Both the position numbers and the translations under genes were made by a program. From a candidate division Hyd24-12 bacterium UBA5074 (GTDB taxonomy: Bacteria; Fermentibacterota; Fermentibacteria; Fermentibacterales; Fermentibacteraceae): 64,000 bases of DNA. The notes beneath the pieces were generated by a model. The model was given only the letters and a program-made list of their open reading frames with translations. It ran no database searches and had not been told where the DNA came from. Each line of letters starts with the position of its first letter. Within the stretch, counting starts at the first letter, position 1. The stretch covers positions 26,851-90,850 of the forward strand of contig DIAQ01000033.1 of NCBI GenBank assembly GCA_002414865.1, read 5' to 3'. Below are positions 33,586 through 43,142 of the stretch, one piece after another.

Positions 33586-33613
33586 GGAAGGCCGCCCTAA
33601 CGGACGGCCTTCC
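33586..33613 (-). terminator. Hairpin downstream of the His-Lys tRNA pair
   Basis: A perfect 9-bp stem GGAAGGCCG/CGGCCTTCC with a 10-nt loop lies 7 nt beyond the 3' end of tRNA-Lys on the minus strand. Its arms are nearly the same as those of the hairpin after tRNA-Arg, so the two convergent tRNA units end in matching structures. Confidence 0.55.
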
Positions 33614-33620
33614 TGCACGA

Positions 33621-33696
33621 TGGTACGCCCCCCGGGAATCGAACCCGGAACCCACGGATTAAGAGTCCGTTGCTCTACCAATTGAGCTAGGGGCGC
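33621..33696 (-). tRNA. tRNA-Lys (anticodon CTT)
   Basis: This 76-nt cloverleaf on the minus strand has acceptor GCGCCCC/GGGGCGT, D arm CTAGCTCAATTGGTAGAGC, anticodon loop CTCTTAA (CTT), T loop GTTCGATTC and encoded CCA. It follows tRNA-His by 8 nt in the same transcript and reads AAG. Confidence 0.96.
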
Positions 33697-33704
33697 AAAA
33701 ATCC

Positions 33705-33781
33705 TGGGGTGGGAGACCGGACTCGAACCGGCGACCACTTGATCCACAGTCAAGGGCTCTACCAACTGAACTACTCCCACC
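33705..33781 (-). tRNA. tRNA-His (anticodon GTG)
   Basis: This 77-nt cloverleaf on the minus strand has anticodon loop CTGTGGA and the extra G at position -1 paired with C73, the identity feature of histidine tRNA. The acceptor is GTGGGAG/CTCCCAC, with encoded CCA. It is the first tRNA of the minus-strand pair. Confidence 0.96.
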
Positions 33782-33794
33782 AGAGCAGGCCGCA

Positions 33795-33822
33795 TATATA
33801 GACGAGCCCCTCGATGCGTCAA
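33795..33822 (-). promoter_or_regulatory. Predicted promoter of the tRNA-His/Lys unit
   Basis: On the minus strand TTGACG (33822-33817), a 16-bp spacer and TATATA (33800-33795) end 13 bp before tRNA-His. This is typical of strong tRNA promoters. Confidence 0.65.
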
Positions 33823-33835
33823 GCAATACAAGCTC

Positions 33836-33864
33836 TTGACGCAGCTTCCGCGGCAGGATACGCT
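33836..33864 (+). promoter_or_regulatory. Predicted nrdR promoter
   Basis: TTGACG (33836-33841), a 17-bp spacer and TACGCT (33859-33864) face nrdR. Its -35 box and that of the divergent tRNA promoter form a perfect inverted repeat (GCGTCAAG, 11 nt, CTTGACGC; 33816-33842). Confidence 0.4.
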
Positions 33865-33898
33865 TCGTCGACCAGACGCGAACGGGGGGCCCTTTCCG

Positions 33899-34357
33899 AT
33901 GAGATGCCCGCGCTGCGGGAGCATGGACGACAGGGTTGTCGATTCGAGGAGCGCCAAGGAGGGCAGGGCCACCCGGCGCCGTCGCGAATGTCTCGACTGC
34001 GGCTACAGGTACACCACCTACGAATTCATCGAGACCAGCTATCCCGGAGTCGTCAAGAAGGACGGGAGGCGCGAGCCTTTCGATACCGCCAAGCTGGAGA
34101 AGGGCATCGCCAGGGCCTGCGAGAAGCGCCCGGTCTCCGCACAGGAGATCAAGGACGTCGTCGAGAAGCTCACTGCGCGGATCACGGAGGAATTCCCCGA
34201 TGAGGTCAGCTCGGGTTTCATAGGAGAATGCGTGATGGAGACTCTTCGCGGGATCGACGAAGTCGCCTACGTAAGGTTCGCGAGCGTCTACAGGCAGTTC
34301 CGGGATGTCGCTCAGTTCAAGGAGGAGCTGGAGAGGCTGCTGAAGAACCAGAAGTGA
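33899..34357 (+). CDS. nrdR: Transcriptional repressor NrdR
   Basis: NrdR represses ribonucleotide reductase genes in response to bound (d)ATP. The 152-residue protein opens MRCPRCG, with a four-Cys zinc ribbon completed by [12 protein letters not shown]. The ATP-cone domain follows ([20 protein letters not shown] through [11 protein letters not shown]). The ATG at 33899 is chosen because NrdR always begins at the zinc ribbon; a longer in-frame reading adds 21 non-conserved residues. No nrd gene is in the window, so its targets lie elsewhere. Confidence 0.96.
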   Translation: MRCPRCGSMDDRVVDSRSAKEGRATRRRRECLDCGYRYTTYEFIETSYPGVVKKDGRREPFDTAKLEKGIARACEKRPVSAQEIKDVVEKLTARITEEFPDEVSSGFIGECVMETLRGIDEVAYVRFASVYRQFRDVAQFKEELERLLKNQK

Positions 34358-34367
34358 GTTACCCGCC

Positions 34368-34396
34368 TTGTGGCGGCACTTCGGATTCCCTATGAA
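34368..34396 (+). promoter_or_regulatory. Possible promoter of the rnf-sel operon
   Basis: TTGTGG (34368-34373), 17 bp and TATGAA (34391-34396) lie just after nrdR, leaving a leader of about 120 nt before rnfC. No riboswitch consensus was recognised in that leader. Confidence 0.4.
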
Positions 34397-34521
34397 TGGC
34401 CAGTCACAGCAAGGCATTGGAGCATCCTGCAGGGTCGGGATGGAACACGCCGGTCCTTCCCGGGCGATTTCCTTCGACCATACAGGCTTGTTGCATCGGG
34501 AAGGTCTGTCCATGGAGGCTT

Positions 34522-35835
34522 ATGGGGAAACGCAGAACCTTTTCGGGGGGGGCGCACCCTGACGAGCGCAAGGAGCTGGCCGAGCACAGCGCCGTTCGGA
34601 AGCTGCCCGCGCCGAAGGTGATCCGGGTGGCCCTGTGCCAGCATCTCGGAGCCCCCTCGACGCCGCTTGTCGCCAAGGGTGACAGGGTTACGCGCGGCCA
34701 GGAGATCGGTGCTCAGAACGGCTTCATCAGCCTGCCCACCCATTCTCCGGTCGGCGGAACCGTGCTGGCTCTCGAGGATGCGGCGCTGCCGCACAGGAGG
34801 TCTGGCCCCACGATCGTGATCGAGACCTCTTCGGAGGAGGGAGGCGCGGTATTCGAGCCCTGGCCCGAATACTCCAGCCGTTCTCCCCAGGAGGTCATCG
34901 AGAGGATAAGGGCTGCCGGAGTCTGCGGAATGGGGGGCGCGAGCTTCCCCACCCATGTCAAGCTCTCCCCGCCCAGGGACAAGAAGGTCGACACCCTCAT
35001 CCTCAACGGCGCCGAGTGCGAACCCTACCTCACCTCGGACGCCCGCCTGATGGTCGAGCGCACGGCCGACGTCATCGATGGGATGAGGATCCTGGCCCAC
35101 GCTCTCGGAGTCGGGCGGGTCTTCGCGGGCGTCGAGGCCAACAAGCCGGAGGCAGCCGCCGCTCTCGAGGGAGCCGGCGCGGAAGTCATCACTCTGAAGG
35201 TGAAGTATCCGCAGGGCGCCGAGAAGCAGCTGATCAAGGCCGTCACCGGGCGCGAGGTGCCGGTGGGAGGCCTTCCCATGGATGTCGGAGTCGTCGTGCA
35301 GAACGTCGGGACGGCGGCCGCAGCTGCAGAGGCCGTTCGCGACGGCATGCCCTGCATGCGGCGCATAGTCACCGTCTCGGGCGGTGGGATAAAGGCACCC
35401 GGCAATTTCGACGCATGCGTCGGCACCTCCTTCGCGGATCTCGTCGAGGCTGCGGGGGGCTACTCCGGAGAAGTCGTCAGGCTGCTCTCCGGAGGACCCA
35501 TGATGGGCATCGCTCAGTTCACCGACGCCGTGCCCGTGACGAAGGGGACCAGCGGGATCGTCGCGCTGACCTCGCGCGAGGCGAGGTCGCTCTCCGAGGG
35601 TCCGTGCATCAGGTGCGGGAAATGCGTGGACGCATGCCCGATGGGTCTGGCCCCGTGTCTCATCTCGGAAGCCGCGGAGCACTCCGGCTGGAAGTCGGCC
35701 GACGAAGCCGGCGCCCTGAGCTGCATGGCCTGCGGCACCTGCACCTTCGTCTGCCCCAGCTCCCGCTTCCTCGTCCATTACATCAAGAGGGCCCAGGAGG
35801 CAATCCGCGCCTCCAAGCGCTCCAGGGAGGCATGA
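34522..35835 (+). CDS. rnfC: Rnf electron transport complex subunit C
   Basis: RnfC is the NADH-linked peripheral subunit of the ion-pumping ferredoxin:NAD oxidoreductase. The 437-residue protein begins with the usual FSGGAHPDERKELA. It has the flavin/NADH-site GVCGMGGASFPTHVKL and ILNGAECEPYL, an SLBB-like middle, and two 4Fe-4S motifs (CIRCGKCVDACP from Cys362; CMACGTCTFVCP). The ATG at 34522 is supported by GGAGG, though only 3 nt away. An in-frame extension to 34396 is rejected as unlike the family. First gene of rnfCDGEAB. Confidence 0.95.
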   Translation: MGKRRTFSGGAHPDERKELAEHSAVRKLPAPKVIRVALCQHLGAPSTPLVAKGDRVTRGQEIGAQNGFISLPTHSPVGGTVLALEDAALPHRRSGPTIVIETSSEEGGAVFEPWPEYSSRSPQEVIERIRAAGVCGMGGASFPTHVKLSPPRDKKVDTLILNGAECEPYLTSDARLMVERTADVIDGMRILAHALGVGRVFAGVEANKPEAAAALEGAGAEVITLKVKYPQGAEKQLIKAVTGREVPVGGLPMDVGVVVQNVGTAAAAAEAVRDGMPCMRRIVTVSGGGIKAPGNFDACVGTSFADLVEAAGGYSGEVVRLLSGGPMMGIAQFTDAVPVTKGTSGIVALTSREARSLSEGPCIRCGKCVDACPMGLAPCLISEAAEHSGWKSADEAGALSCMACGTCTFVCPSSRFLVHYIKRAQEAIRASKRSREA

Positions 35836-36911
35836 TGGCTGAACCGCGCCTCTTCCAGCTGTCCATGTCGCCTCATGTGACATCGCCGCTCAACACGCGG
35901 CGGGTGATGCTCGACGTGGTGACGGCCCTGCTGCCCGCCCTGGCGGGCGCGATCTGGTTCTTCGGCTTCGTCGACTCTCTGCTGCCCGTCCTCGTGAGCG
36001 TCGTCACGGCCGTGGCTGCCGAGTACTTCTGCCTCAGGATAATGAAGCGGCCCGTGAACGCCGCGCTGGACGGCAGCGCGATCGTGACCGGCCTTCTGCT
36101 GGCCTACAACCTGCCGCCGGGAGTCCCCTGGTGGCTGCCCGTCATCGGCTCGGGCTTCGCCATCGTGGTGGCCAAGCAGGCCTTCGGAGGTCTGGGGCAC
36201 AACATGATCAACCCAGCCCTGCTCGGCCGGGCCTTCCTGATGGCGAGCTTCCCGGTCCTGATGACATCCGGATGGCAGGCCCCCTTCGAGTGGAGCGCGC
36301 CGGAATCCCACTTCGAGACGTCCGGCATACCCGTGGAGAACCTGCAGGCCATCCCTGACGCCGACGCCATCTCCGGTGCCACGCCGCTGCGGGTGATGAA
36401 GGACTCCTTCACAATGGAGCGGCACCGCGGCAACGCCGTGAGGGCGCAGCTCGCGAGCGAGGGCACCTACCTCAACCTCTTCCTCGGTCGCCGCGGAGGC
36501 TGCATTGGGGAGACCTCGGGCCTCCTGCTCCTGCTGGGGGCGATCTACCTCGTGGTCCGCGGCGTCCTGGAGCTGAGGCTCCCGCTTAGCTACCTCGGCT
36601 CCGTGGCCCTCTTCGGATGGATCATCGGCGGCCCGGGCCTGCTCCAGGGGGATCCCCTGTTTTCCGTGCTCGCAGGCGGGGTGATCCTGGGCGGCTTCTT
36701 CATGGTCACGGACATGGTCACCACGCCGGTCACGCCCTGGGGCAAGATCCTGTTCGGCTTCCTGGCCGGTTTCATCACGATCGTCATTCGACGCTGGGGA
36801 GGCTATCCGGAAGGATGCTCATACTCCATCCTCATCATGAACCTCGCCACGCCGCTGCTCGACCGGTTCACCCGGCCGAGGATCCTCGGGGAGGTGGGGA
36901 AGCATGCGTGA
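35835..36911 (+). CDS. rnfD: Rnf electron transport complex subunit D
   Basis: RnfD is a polytopic membrane subunit with about nine hydrophobic segments and a covalently bound FMN. The attachment motif SGAT is present, with Thr183 in DAISGATPLR. FGGLGHNMINPALLGRAFL is a family hallmark. The ATG at 35835 gives a good spacing to GGAGG; another ATG at 35832 overlaps the rnfC stop and would add one Met. Length 358 residues. Confidence 0.95.
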   Translation: MAEPRLFQLSMSPHVTSPLNTRRVMLDVVTALLPALAGAIWFFGFVDSLLPVLVSVVTAVAAEYFCLRIMKRPVNAALDGSAIVTGLLLAYNLPPGVPWWLPVIGSGFAIVVAKQAFGGLGHNMINPALLGRAFLMASFPVLMTSGWQAPFEWSAPESHFETSGIPVENLQAIPDADAISGATPLRVMKDSFTMERHRGNAVRAQLASEGTYLNLFLGRRGGCIGETSGLLLLLGAIYLVVRGVLELRLPLSYLGSVALFGWIIGGPGLLQGDPLFSVLAGGVILGGFFMVTDMVTTPVTPWGKILFGFLAGFITIVIRRWGGYPEGCSYSILIMNLATPLLDRFTRPRILGEVGKHA

Positions 36912-37518
36912 GATGATGCGCCTCGGCCTCATCCTGATGGGCATGAGTCTCATCTGCGCCGCTGCCCTGGGCTTCGTCAACAACCAGACGGAGGACAGGA
37001 TCGCCGCCCAGAAGGAGCTCATCCGCCAGCAGGCCATGCAGTCCGTGTCGGCCTCCTTCGGTTCCGACCTCGAGTTCGACTCGCTGTCGGTGGCAGGCCT
37101 GGCCAACCCCTACGAGGAGACAGGCAGGGTTCTGACCCCCATGGAGATCGTCTCCGGCGGCAGGCGGGTGGGCTTCGTGTTCACGGCCTACCGCAAGGGC
37201 TACTCGAGCGTCATCGAGACCCTCGTCGCGGTCGACACCACCGGGGTGATCTGCGGCAGCAGCATCCTCTACCAGTCCGAGACGCCGGGCCTGGGCACGA
37301 AGGCGCAGGCGCCCGAGTGGATGGCGCAGCTCGCCGGCCGTGACGAGAACGCCCTCGCCGTGGACAAGGACGGCGGGGAGATACACTCCATCACCGGGGC
37401 CACCGTCAGCTCCAGGGCGATAGTCGGCTCGGTCGCCGAGGGCCTGGAGGCCATGAGGGCGGCGGGGCTGTTCGTCGCAGGAGCCCCTGCCGCAGCTGCT
37501 GCCGGAGGTGCTGAATGA
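36904..37518 (+). CDS. rnfG: Rnf electron transport complex subunit G
   Basis: RnfG is a membrane-anchored subunit with a periplasmic flavin domain. One N-terminal helix (LGLILMGMSLICAAALGFV) precedes the flavin domain. The FMN threonine is Thr167 in SITGATVSS, and the family segment QSETPGLGTKAQAPEW is present. It ends in an Ala-rich tail. It overlaps rnfD by 8 bp and rnfE by 4 bp. Length 204 residues. Confidence 0.94.
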   Translation: MREMMRLGLILMGMSLICAAALGFVNNQTEDRIAAQKELIRQQAMQSVSASFGSDLEFDSLSVAGLANPYEETGRVLTPMEIVSGGRRVGFVFTAYRKGYSSVIETLVAVDTTGVICGSSILYQSETPGLGTKAQAPEWMAQLAGRDENALAVDKDGGEIHSITGATVSSRAIVGSVAEGLEAMRAAGLFVAGAPAAAAAGGAE

Positions 37519-38123
37519 GCAGGTGGAAGGATCTCACCAACGGGTTCTACACCGAGAACCCGATCTTCAGGATCACACTCGGGATGTGTCCCTTCCTCGC
37601 CCTCAGCACCTCGGTGCAGAACGCGGTCGGGATGGGCTCTGCAGCCACTTTCGTGCTCATCTGGTCGAACGTGGCGATCTCCGCGCTCCGCAACTTCATA
37701 CCGGACAAGATCCGGATTCCGTGCTACATCGTCTTCATCGCAACCTTCGTGAGCCTGGTCGACATGGTCATGGCCGCGTTCATGCCACCTCTCCACAAGG
37801 CACTCGGCATCTACATCCCGCTCATCGTGGTCAACTGCATCATCCTGGGCCGCGCCGAGGCCTTCGCGAACAAGAACACGGTCATGAGCTCGTTCCTCGA
37901 CGGCATCGGGATGGGAGTGGGCTTCACCCTCGCCATGCTCCTGATGGCCTCGATCAGGGAGATCCTCGGCAACGGCACATGGTACGGCATCAACATCCTG
38001 GGCCATGCCTACACCAGCCAGCCTGTGCTGCTCGCCATCCTCCCGCCGGGAGCCTTCATACTGATGGGCTTCGTGCTCGGCGTCTTCGCCATCATCGACC
38101 GCAGGAAGGAGCGTGCAGCGTGA
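37515..38123 (+). CDS. rnfE: Rnf electron transport complex subunit E
   Basis: This 202-residue integral membrane subunit has six hydrophobic segments, homologous to RnfA. It has NPIFRITLGMCPFLALSTSVQNAVGMG near the N-terminus, with the membrane Fe-S cysteine, and a second cysteine in LIVVNCIILGRAEAFA. In Rnf/NqrDE these cysteines bind a 2Fe-2S centre between the two subunits in the membrane. ATGA overlap with rnfG and GTGA overlap with rnfA indicate coupled translation. Confidence 0.95.
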   Translation: MSRWKDLTNGFYTENPIFRITLGMCPFLALSTSVQNAVGMGSAATFVLIWSNVAISALRNFIPDKIRIPCYIVFIATFVSLVDMVMAAFMPPLHKALGIYIPLIVVNCIILGRAEAFANKNTVMSSFLDGIGMGVGFTLAMLLMASIREILGNGTWYGINILGHAYTSQPVLLAILPPGAFILMGFVLGVFAIIDRRKERAA

Positions 38124-38758
38124 GCCCGGCTCTACTGCTCTCGGCGGCCGTCTCTTCCACCGGTGCGGGAGACGGGGGCTTCGCCCAGATCATGGGTCTC
38201 GTGATAGGCGGCATCCTGATCAACAACTACGTCCTGTCGCGATTCCTCGGCATCTGCCCGTTCCTCGGGGTCTCGAAGCAGCTCGACTCGGCCATCGGCA
38301 TGGGCGCCGCCGTGGTTTTCGTCATGGCGATGACCGGTGCGGCGTGCTGGGCTCTCTGGGAGCTGGTCCTGATCCCGATGCACCTCGAGTACCTTAGCAC
38401 GATCGTCTTCATCCTCATCATCGCCGCCCTGGTCCAGCTCGTGGAGATGATCCTGCTGAAATACAGCCCCGCCCTCTACAAGGCCCTCGGGATCTATCTC
38501 CCGCTCATCACGACGAACTGCGCCGTCCTCGGCGTCGCAGTTCTCAACAAGGACGCCGGCTACAACCTGGCGATGAGCGTCATCAATGCAGTGTCGGGCG
38601 CCCTCGGGTTCGGCCTGGCTCTCATCCTGATGGCCGGCTTGAGGATGAGGATGGAGTACTCGGACATCCCCCTGGCCCTAAGAGGAAAACCCATCACCTT
38701 CATCCTCGCGGGCCTCATGTCCATAGCCTTCCTCGGCTTCGCCGGGCTGGGGGTGTAG
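38120..38758 (+). CDS. rnfA: Rnf electron transport complex subunit A
   Basis: This 212-residue six-helix membrane subunit pairs with RnfE. LSRFLGICPFLGVSKQLDSAIGMG and LPLITTNCAVLGVAVLN carry the two conserved membrane cysteines. The GTG at 38120 overlaps the rnfE stop. The protein carries about 20 extra residues before the usual N-terminus (PALLLSAAVSSTGAGDGG), so an internal start is possible, but no better site is visible. Confidence 0.94.
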   Translation: MSPALLLSAAVSSTGAGDGGFAQIMGLVIGGILINNYVLSRFLGICPFLGVSKQLDSAIGMGAAVVFVMAMTGAACWALWELVLIPMHLEYLSTIVFILIIAALVQLVEMILLKYSPALYKALGIYLPLITTNCAVLGVAVLNKDAGYNLAMSVINAVSGALGFGLALILMAGLRMRMEYSDIPLALRGKPITFILAGLMSIAFLGFAGLGV

Positions 38759-38759
38759 G

Positions 38760-39815
38760 ATGCACTCCCTAATCATCCAGGCGATGATCTCCTCGCTCCA
38801 GGCTCCCGCTCTCGGCGAAGCGGTCGCCATCCCGGCCGCGCTGCTGGGAGCCACCGGCCTGCTGCTCGGCGTCGGGCTCGCCGTCGCCGCCCGGAAGCTG
38901 GCCGTGGAGAAGGACCCGCTCGTCGCAGAGCTCGAAGCGCTGCTCCCGGGGGCCAACTGCGGAGGCTGCGGATTCCCTGGCTGCAGCGGCTTCGCCAGGG
39001 CGCTGGCCGAGAAGAGGGCCGAGCCCTCCTGCTGCGTTGCGGCCAATGCGGCGACGCTCTCCTCCCTGGCCAGGGCGATGGGTGTCGAGCTGTCCGAGCA
39101 GGTGCGCAAAGTCGCGCTCGTCCAGTGCAACGGCGGCCGTTCCGCCGTCGATGCCTTCGCCTACGACGGTCCCCGCTCCTGCACCTCGGCCATGCTCGTC
39201 ATGGGAGGGTCGAAGGCCTGCAGGTTCGGGTGCCTCGGCATGGGTGACTGCGTGTCCTCCTGCCCGTTCGGTGCGCTCTCGATGGGCGAGAAGGGGATTC
39301 CCTCCGTGAACCGCGAGAAGTGCACCGGATGCGGAAAGTGCGTCTCGACCTGTCCCAAGAAGCTCATCGTCCTGTGGCCCGGGAACCGGGAGGTGGCCGT
39401 AGCCTGCAGCAACAGGGAGCGCGGACCCGTCGCCCGGAAGGGATGCGGCGTCGCCTGCATCGCCTGCGGGAAATGCGAGAAGGAATGCCCGGTCCAGGCG
39501 ATCGCGATCACCGACTTCCTGTCCCGCATCGATGCCGCGAAATGCATCAACTGCGGGATATGCGCCACGGTGTGCCCCACGGGCGCGATCATCGACAGGG
39601 CGCCGGCCCGCCCCAGGGCTTATATCGACACGAGCTGCATCGGCTGCACGATATGCGCCAAGGTGTGCCCCACCAAGGCAATAACCGGCGAGTTGAAGCA
39701 GAAGCACGAGGTCGATGCCGCGAAGTGCGTGGGCTGTGGCCAGTGCGTTCCCAAGTGCCCCAAGAAGGCGATCAGGCTGATGGGTTCGCTGGCCTACTCC
39801 AAGGAGGTCCGCTAG
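38760..39815 (+). CDS. rnfB: Rnf electron transport complex subunit B, extended polyferredoxin type
   Basis: RnfB accepts electrons from ferredoxin. A membrane anchor (about residues 20-45) is followed by the 4Fe-4S domain GANCGGCGFPGCSGFA (Cys67, Cys70, Cys75). An unusually long ferredoxin region follows with about six CxxC-type clusters (MGDCVSSCP, CTGCGKCVSTCP, CIACGKCEKECP, CINCGICATVCP, CIGCTICAKVCP, CVGCGQCVPKCP). The 351 residues resemble the long RnfB of clostridia and other anaerobes, not the 190-residue proteobacterial form. Here it is the last rnf gene, 2 nt before selA. Confidence 0.94.
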   Translation: MHSLIIQAMISSLQAPALGEAVAIPAALLGATGLLLGVGLAVAARKLAVEKDPLVAELEALLPGANCGGCGFPGCSGFARALAEKRAEPSCCVAANAATLSSLARAMGVELSEQVRKVALVQCNGGRSAVDAFAYDGPRSCTSAMLVMGGSKACRFGCLGMGDCVSSCPFGALSMGEKGIPSVNREKCTGCGKCVSTCPKKLIVLWPGNREVAVACSNRERGPVARKGCGVACIACGKCEKECPVQAIAITDFLSRIDAAKCINCGICATVCPTGAIIDRAPARPRAYIDTSCIGCTICAKVCPTKAITGELKQKHEVDAAKCVGCGQCVPKCPKKAIRLMGSLAYSKEVR

Positions 39816-39817
39816 CC

Positions 39818-41187
<1,370 letters not shown>

Positions 41188-41197
<10 letters not shown>

Positions 41198-43065
41198 TAG
41201 CAGGCACCGCCGGCCACATCGACCACGGCAAGAGCTCTCTCGTCAGGTGGCTCACCGGGCGCGATCCCGACCGCCTGAAGGAGGAGAAGCTCCGGGGCAT
41301 CACCATCGAGCTCGGATACGTCTTCATGCCCCTGCCGGACGGAGGCGTGCTCGCGTTCATAGACGTTCCCGGACACGAGAAGTTCGTCCGCCAGATGGTA
41401 GCAGGCGTCGCCACCGTGGATTTCTTCCTCCTGGTCGTGGCAGCCGACGAAGGGGTCATGCCCCAGACCCGCGAGCATTTCGATATCCTGAGGCTTCTGG
41501 GGGTCAGGGACGGAATGGTGGCTCTGACGAAATGCGACATGGTGGACCGGGAAGTCCAGGACATGGCGGAGGAGGAGGTCTCGGACCTGTTCGCCGGGGC
41601 CGGCCATGCCTCGATCCCCGTCCACAGGGTCTCCTCCGTCACCGGGGAAGGCATGGAGGATCTGCGCGCGGCGTTGATCGCCAGGGCCGCCAGCATCAGG
41701 AGGAGGGACGCCAGCGACCGCTTCAGGCTGGCCATCGACAGGGTCTTCACCCTCCAGGGCCACGGCACTGTCGTCGCCGGTACGGTTCTGTCCGGTTCGG
41801 TGCACAGCGGTGAGACCGTGGAGCTCCTGCCCGCCGGGAAACCTTACCGGGTCAGGGAGATACGAGTAAACGAGGGAAGGACCCAGGGGGCCGGCACGGC
41901 AGGGGACAGGGTCGCCCTCAATCTGGTCGGTCTCGAGAAGGAGGACGCCTGGAGGGGGAGCTGCCTCGCAGTGCCGGGATGGCTCCAGGCCCGGAGCGGC
42001 TTCGACGCCGAGTGCACCATGCTTCCGGACGCCATGCTCGAACACAGGCAGAGGGTGCGTTTCCACACAGGGACCGCCGAGGTCATGGCCTGGGCCATAC
42101 CGATCTCTACCGAGGGGCTCGCCCCGGGCATGACGGGCTTCGTCCATTTCGAGCTCGAGGAGCCCGTCGTCGCCGTTCCCGGCGACAGGTTCGTCATCAG
42201 GAGGTATTCCCCGGTGTCCACCATCGGGGGAGGGCTGATACTGGAGGCCGGCACCGCCCGCATCAGGGCGAAGGCCAGGGACGAGCGCCTCAGGCGGGTT
42301 GAAATGCTCTCCGGGGGCGACATCCGGGGCATTCTCCTGGCCAAGCTCGCATCGAAGCGCTGGGAGGGATTCGCCCTGGCCGAGGCCTCCCGGGAGCTGG
42401 GCAGGGGAGCGGAGGAGATCGCGTCCGCGATGTCCTCCCTGGCAGCGGACGGGGAAGCGCTCATCCTCAGGGACGGCTCCGCGGAGAGAGCCGTGGCTGC
42501 ATCGACAGCTTCCGAAGCCATGGCAAGGCTGACCGCAGCACTTTCGGACTATCACGCCGAGAGACCGCTCAGCGCAGGTCTTCTCTCCTCGCAGGTCGCT
42601 CGTCTCCTGCCCGAGGCGCCCCAGTGGTTCCTGAGGGGGATTCTCGGGAGGATGGCCGAGTCCTCGACCATCCGCAGATCCGGCGACAGGATCGCCCTCG
42701 GCTCCTTCCCCGCGGAGATCCCGGACCCTCTTCCCGCAAGCGTCCGCTCCCTTCTCGAAGCGGTCGGAGGCGCCGGCTTCCAGGGCTGGGAGCCGCCTCA
42801 GGGGACCGGCTCTGCGCTCGTCGAGTCCCTCCTCGAGCGGGGGCTGCTTCTCGAGCTCGAGAAGGGGCTGCTCACCTCTCCATCCGTCGCGAAGGATGCG
42901 GAGGCCTCTCTGAGATCCACATTCGGCACGGCCGGGTTCCGCCTCGGGGAACTGCGCCAGGCCCTCGGCGTTCCACGGAAAGCTGCCGTGCTCTGGGCCG
43001 AGCTGCTCGACCGGCTGGGCCTCACAGGCCGGAAGGGGGACCTCCGCTTCCTGACGGCCGGCTAG
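41188..43065 (+). CDS. selB: Selenocysteine-specific elongation factor
   Basis: SelB is the EF-Tu-like GTPase that brings Sec-tRNA(Sec) to UGA codons marked by a SECIS hairpin. The 625-residue protein has the G1 motif AGHIDHGKSSL (residues 8-18), G2 RGITIELGYVF, G3 DVPGHEKFVRQM and G4 TKCD. Domains II and III follow (HGTVVAGTVLSGSV). The C-terminal 270 residues form winged-helix repeats for SECIS binding. Length and layout are normal. No tRNA(Sec) or selD gene is found in this window. Confidence 0.96.
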
Positions 43066-43073
43066 GGTGCGGC

Positions 43074-43102
43074 TTTACAGCCCGTCGGCGCTTGTCTATT
43101 CT
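43074..43102 (+). promoter_or_regulatory. Predicted promoter of the exopolysaccharide module
   Basis: TTTACA (43074-43079), 17 bp and TATTCT (43097-43102) lie between selB and the dehydrogenase gene, giving a leader of about 35 nt. It would separate the sel genes from the polysaccharide genes. Confidence 0.5.
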
Positions 43103-43142
43103 CGCAGCTGTCTCACAACTACGCTCAGACCCTGGAGGAAAG

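Noticed and set aside
33280..34000. tRNA(Sec) gene (selC) in or near the tRNA cluster
   Set aside because: Only Arg, Lys and His cloverleaves are present; no long-variable-arm tRNA with a TCA anticodon was found here or beside selAB.
34403..34521. Riboswitch in the rnfC leader
   Set aside because: The leader can form small hairpins, but no known riboswitch core was recognised; left unassigned.
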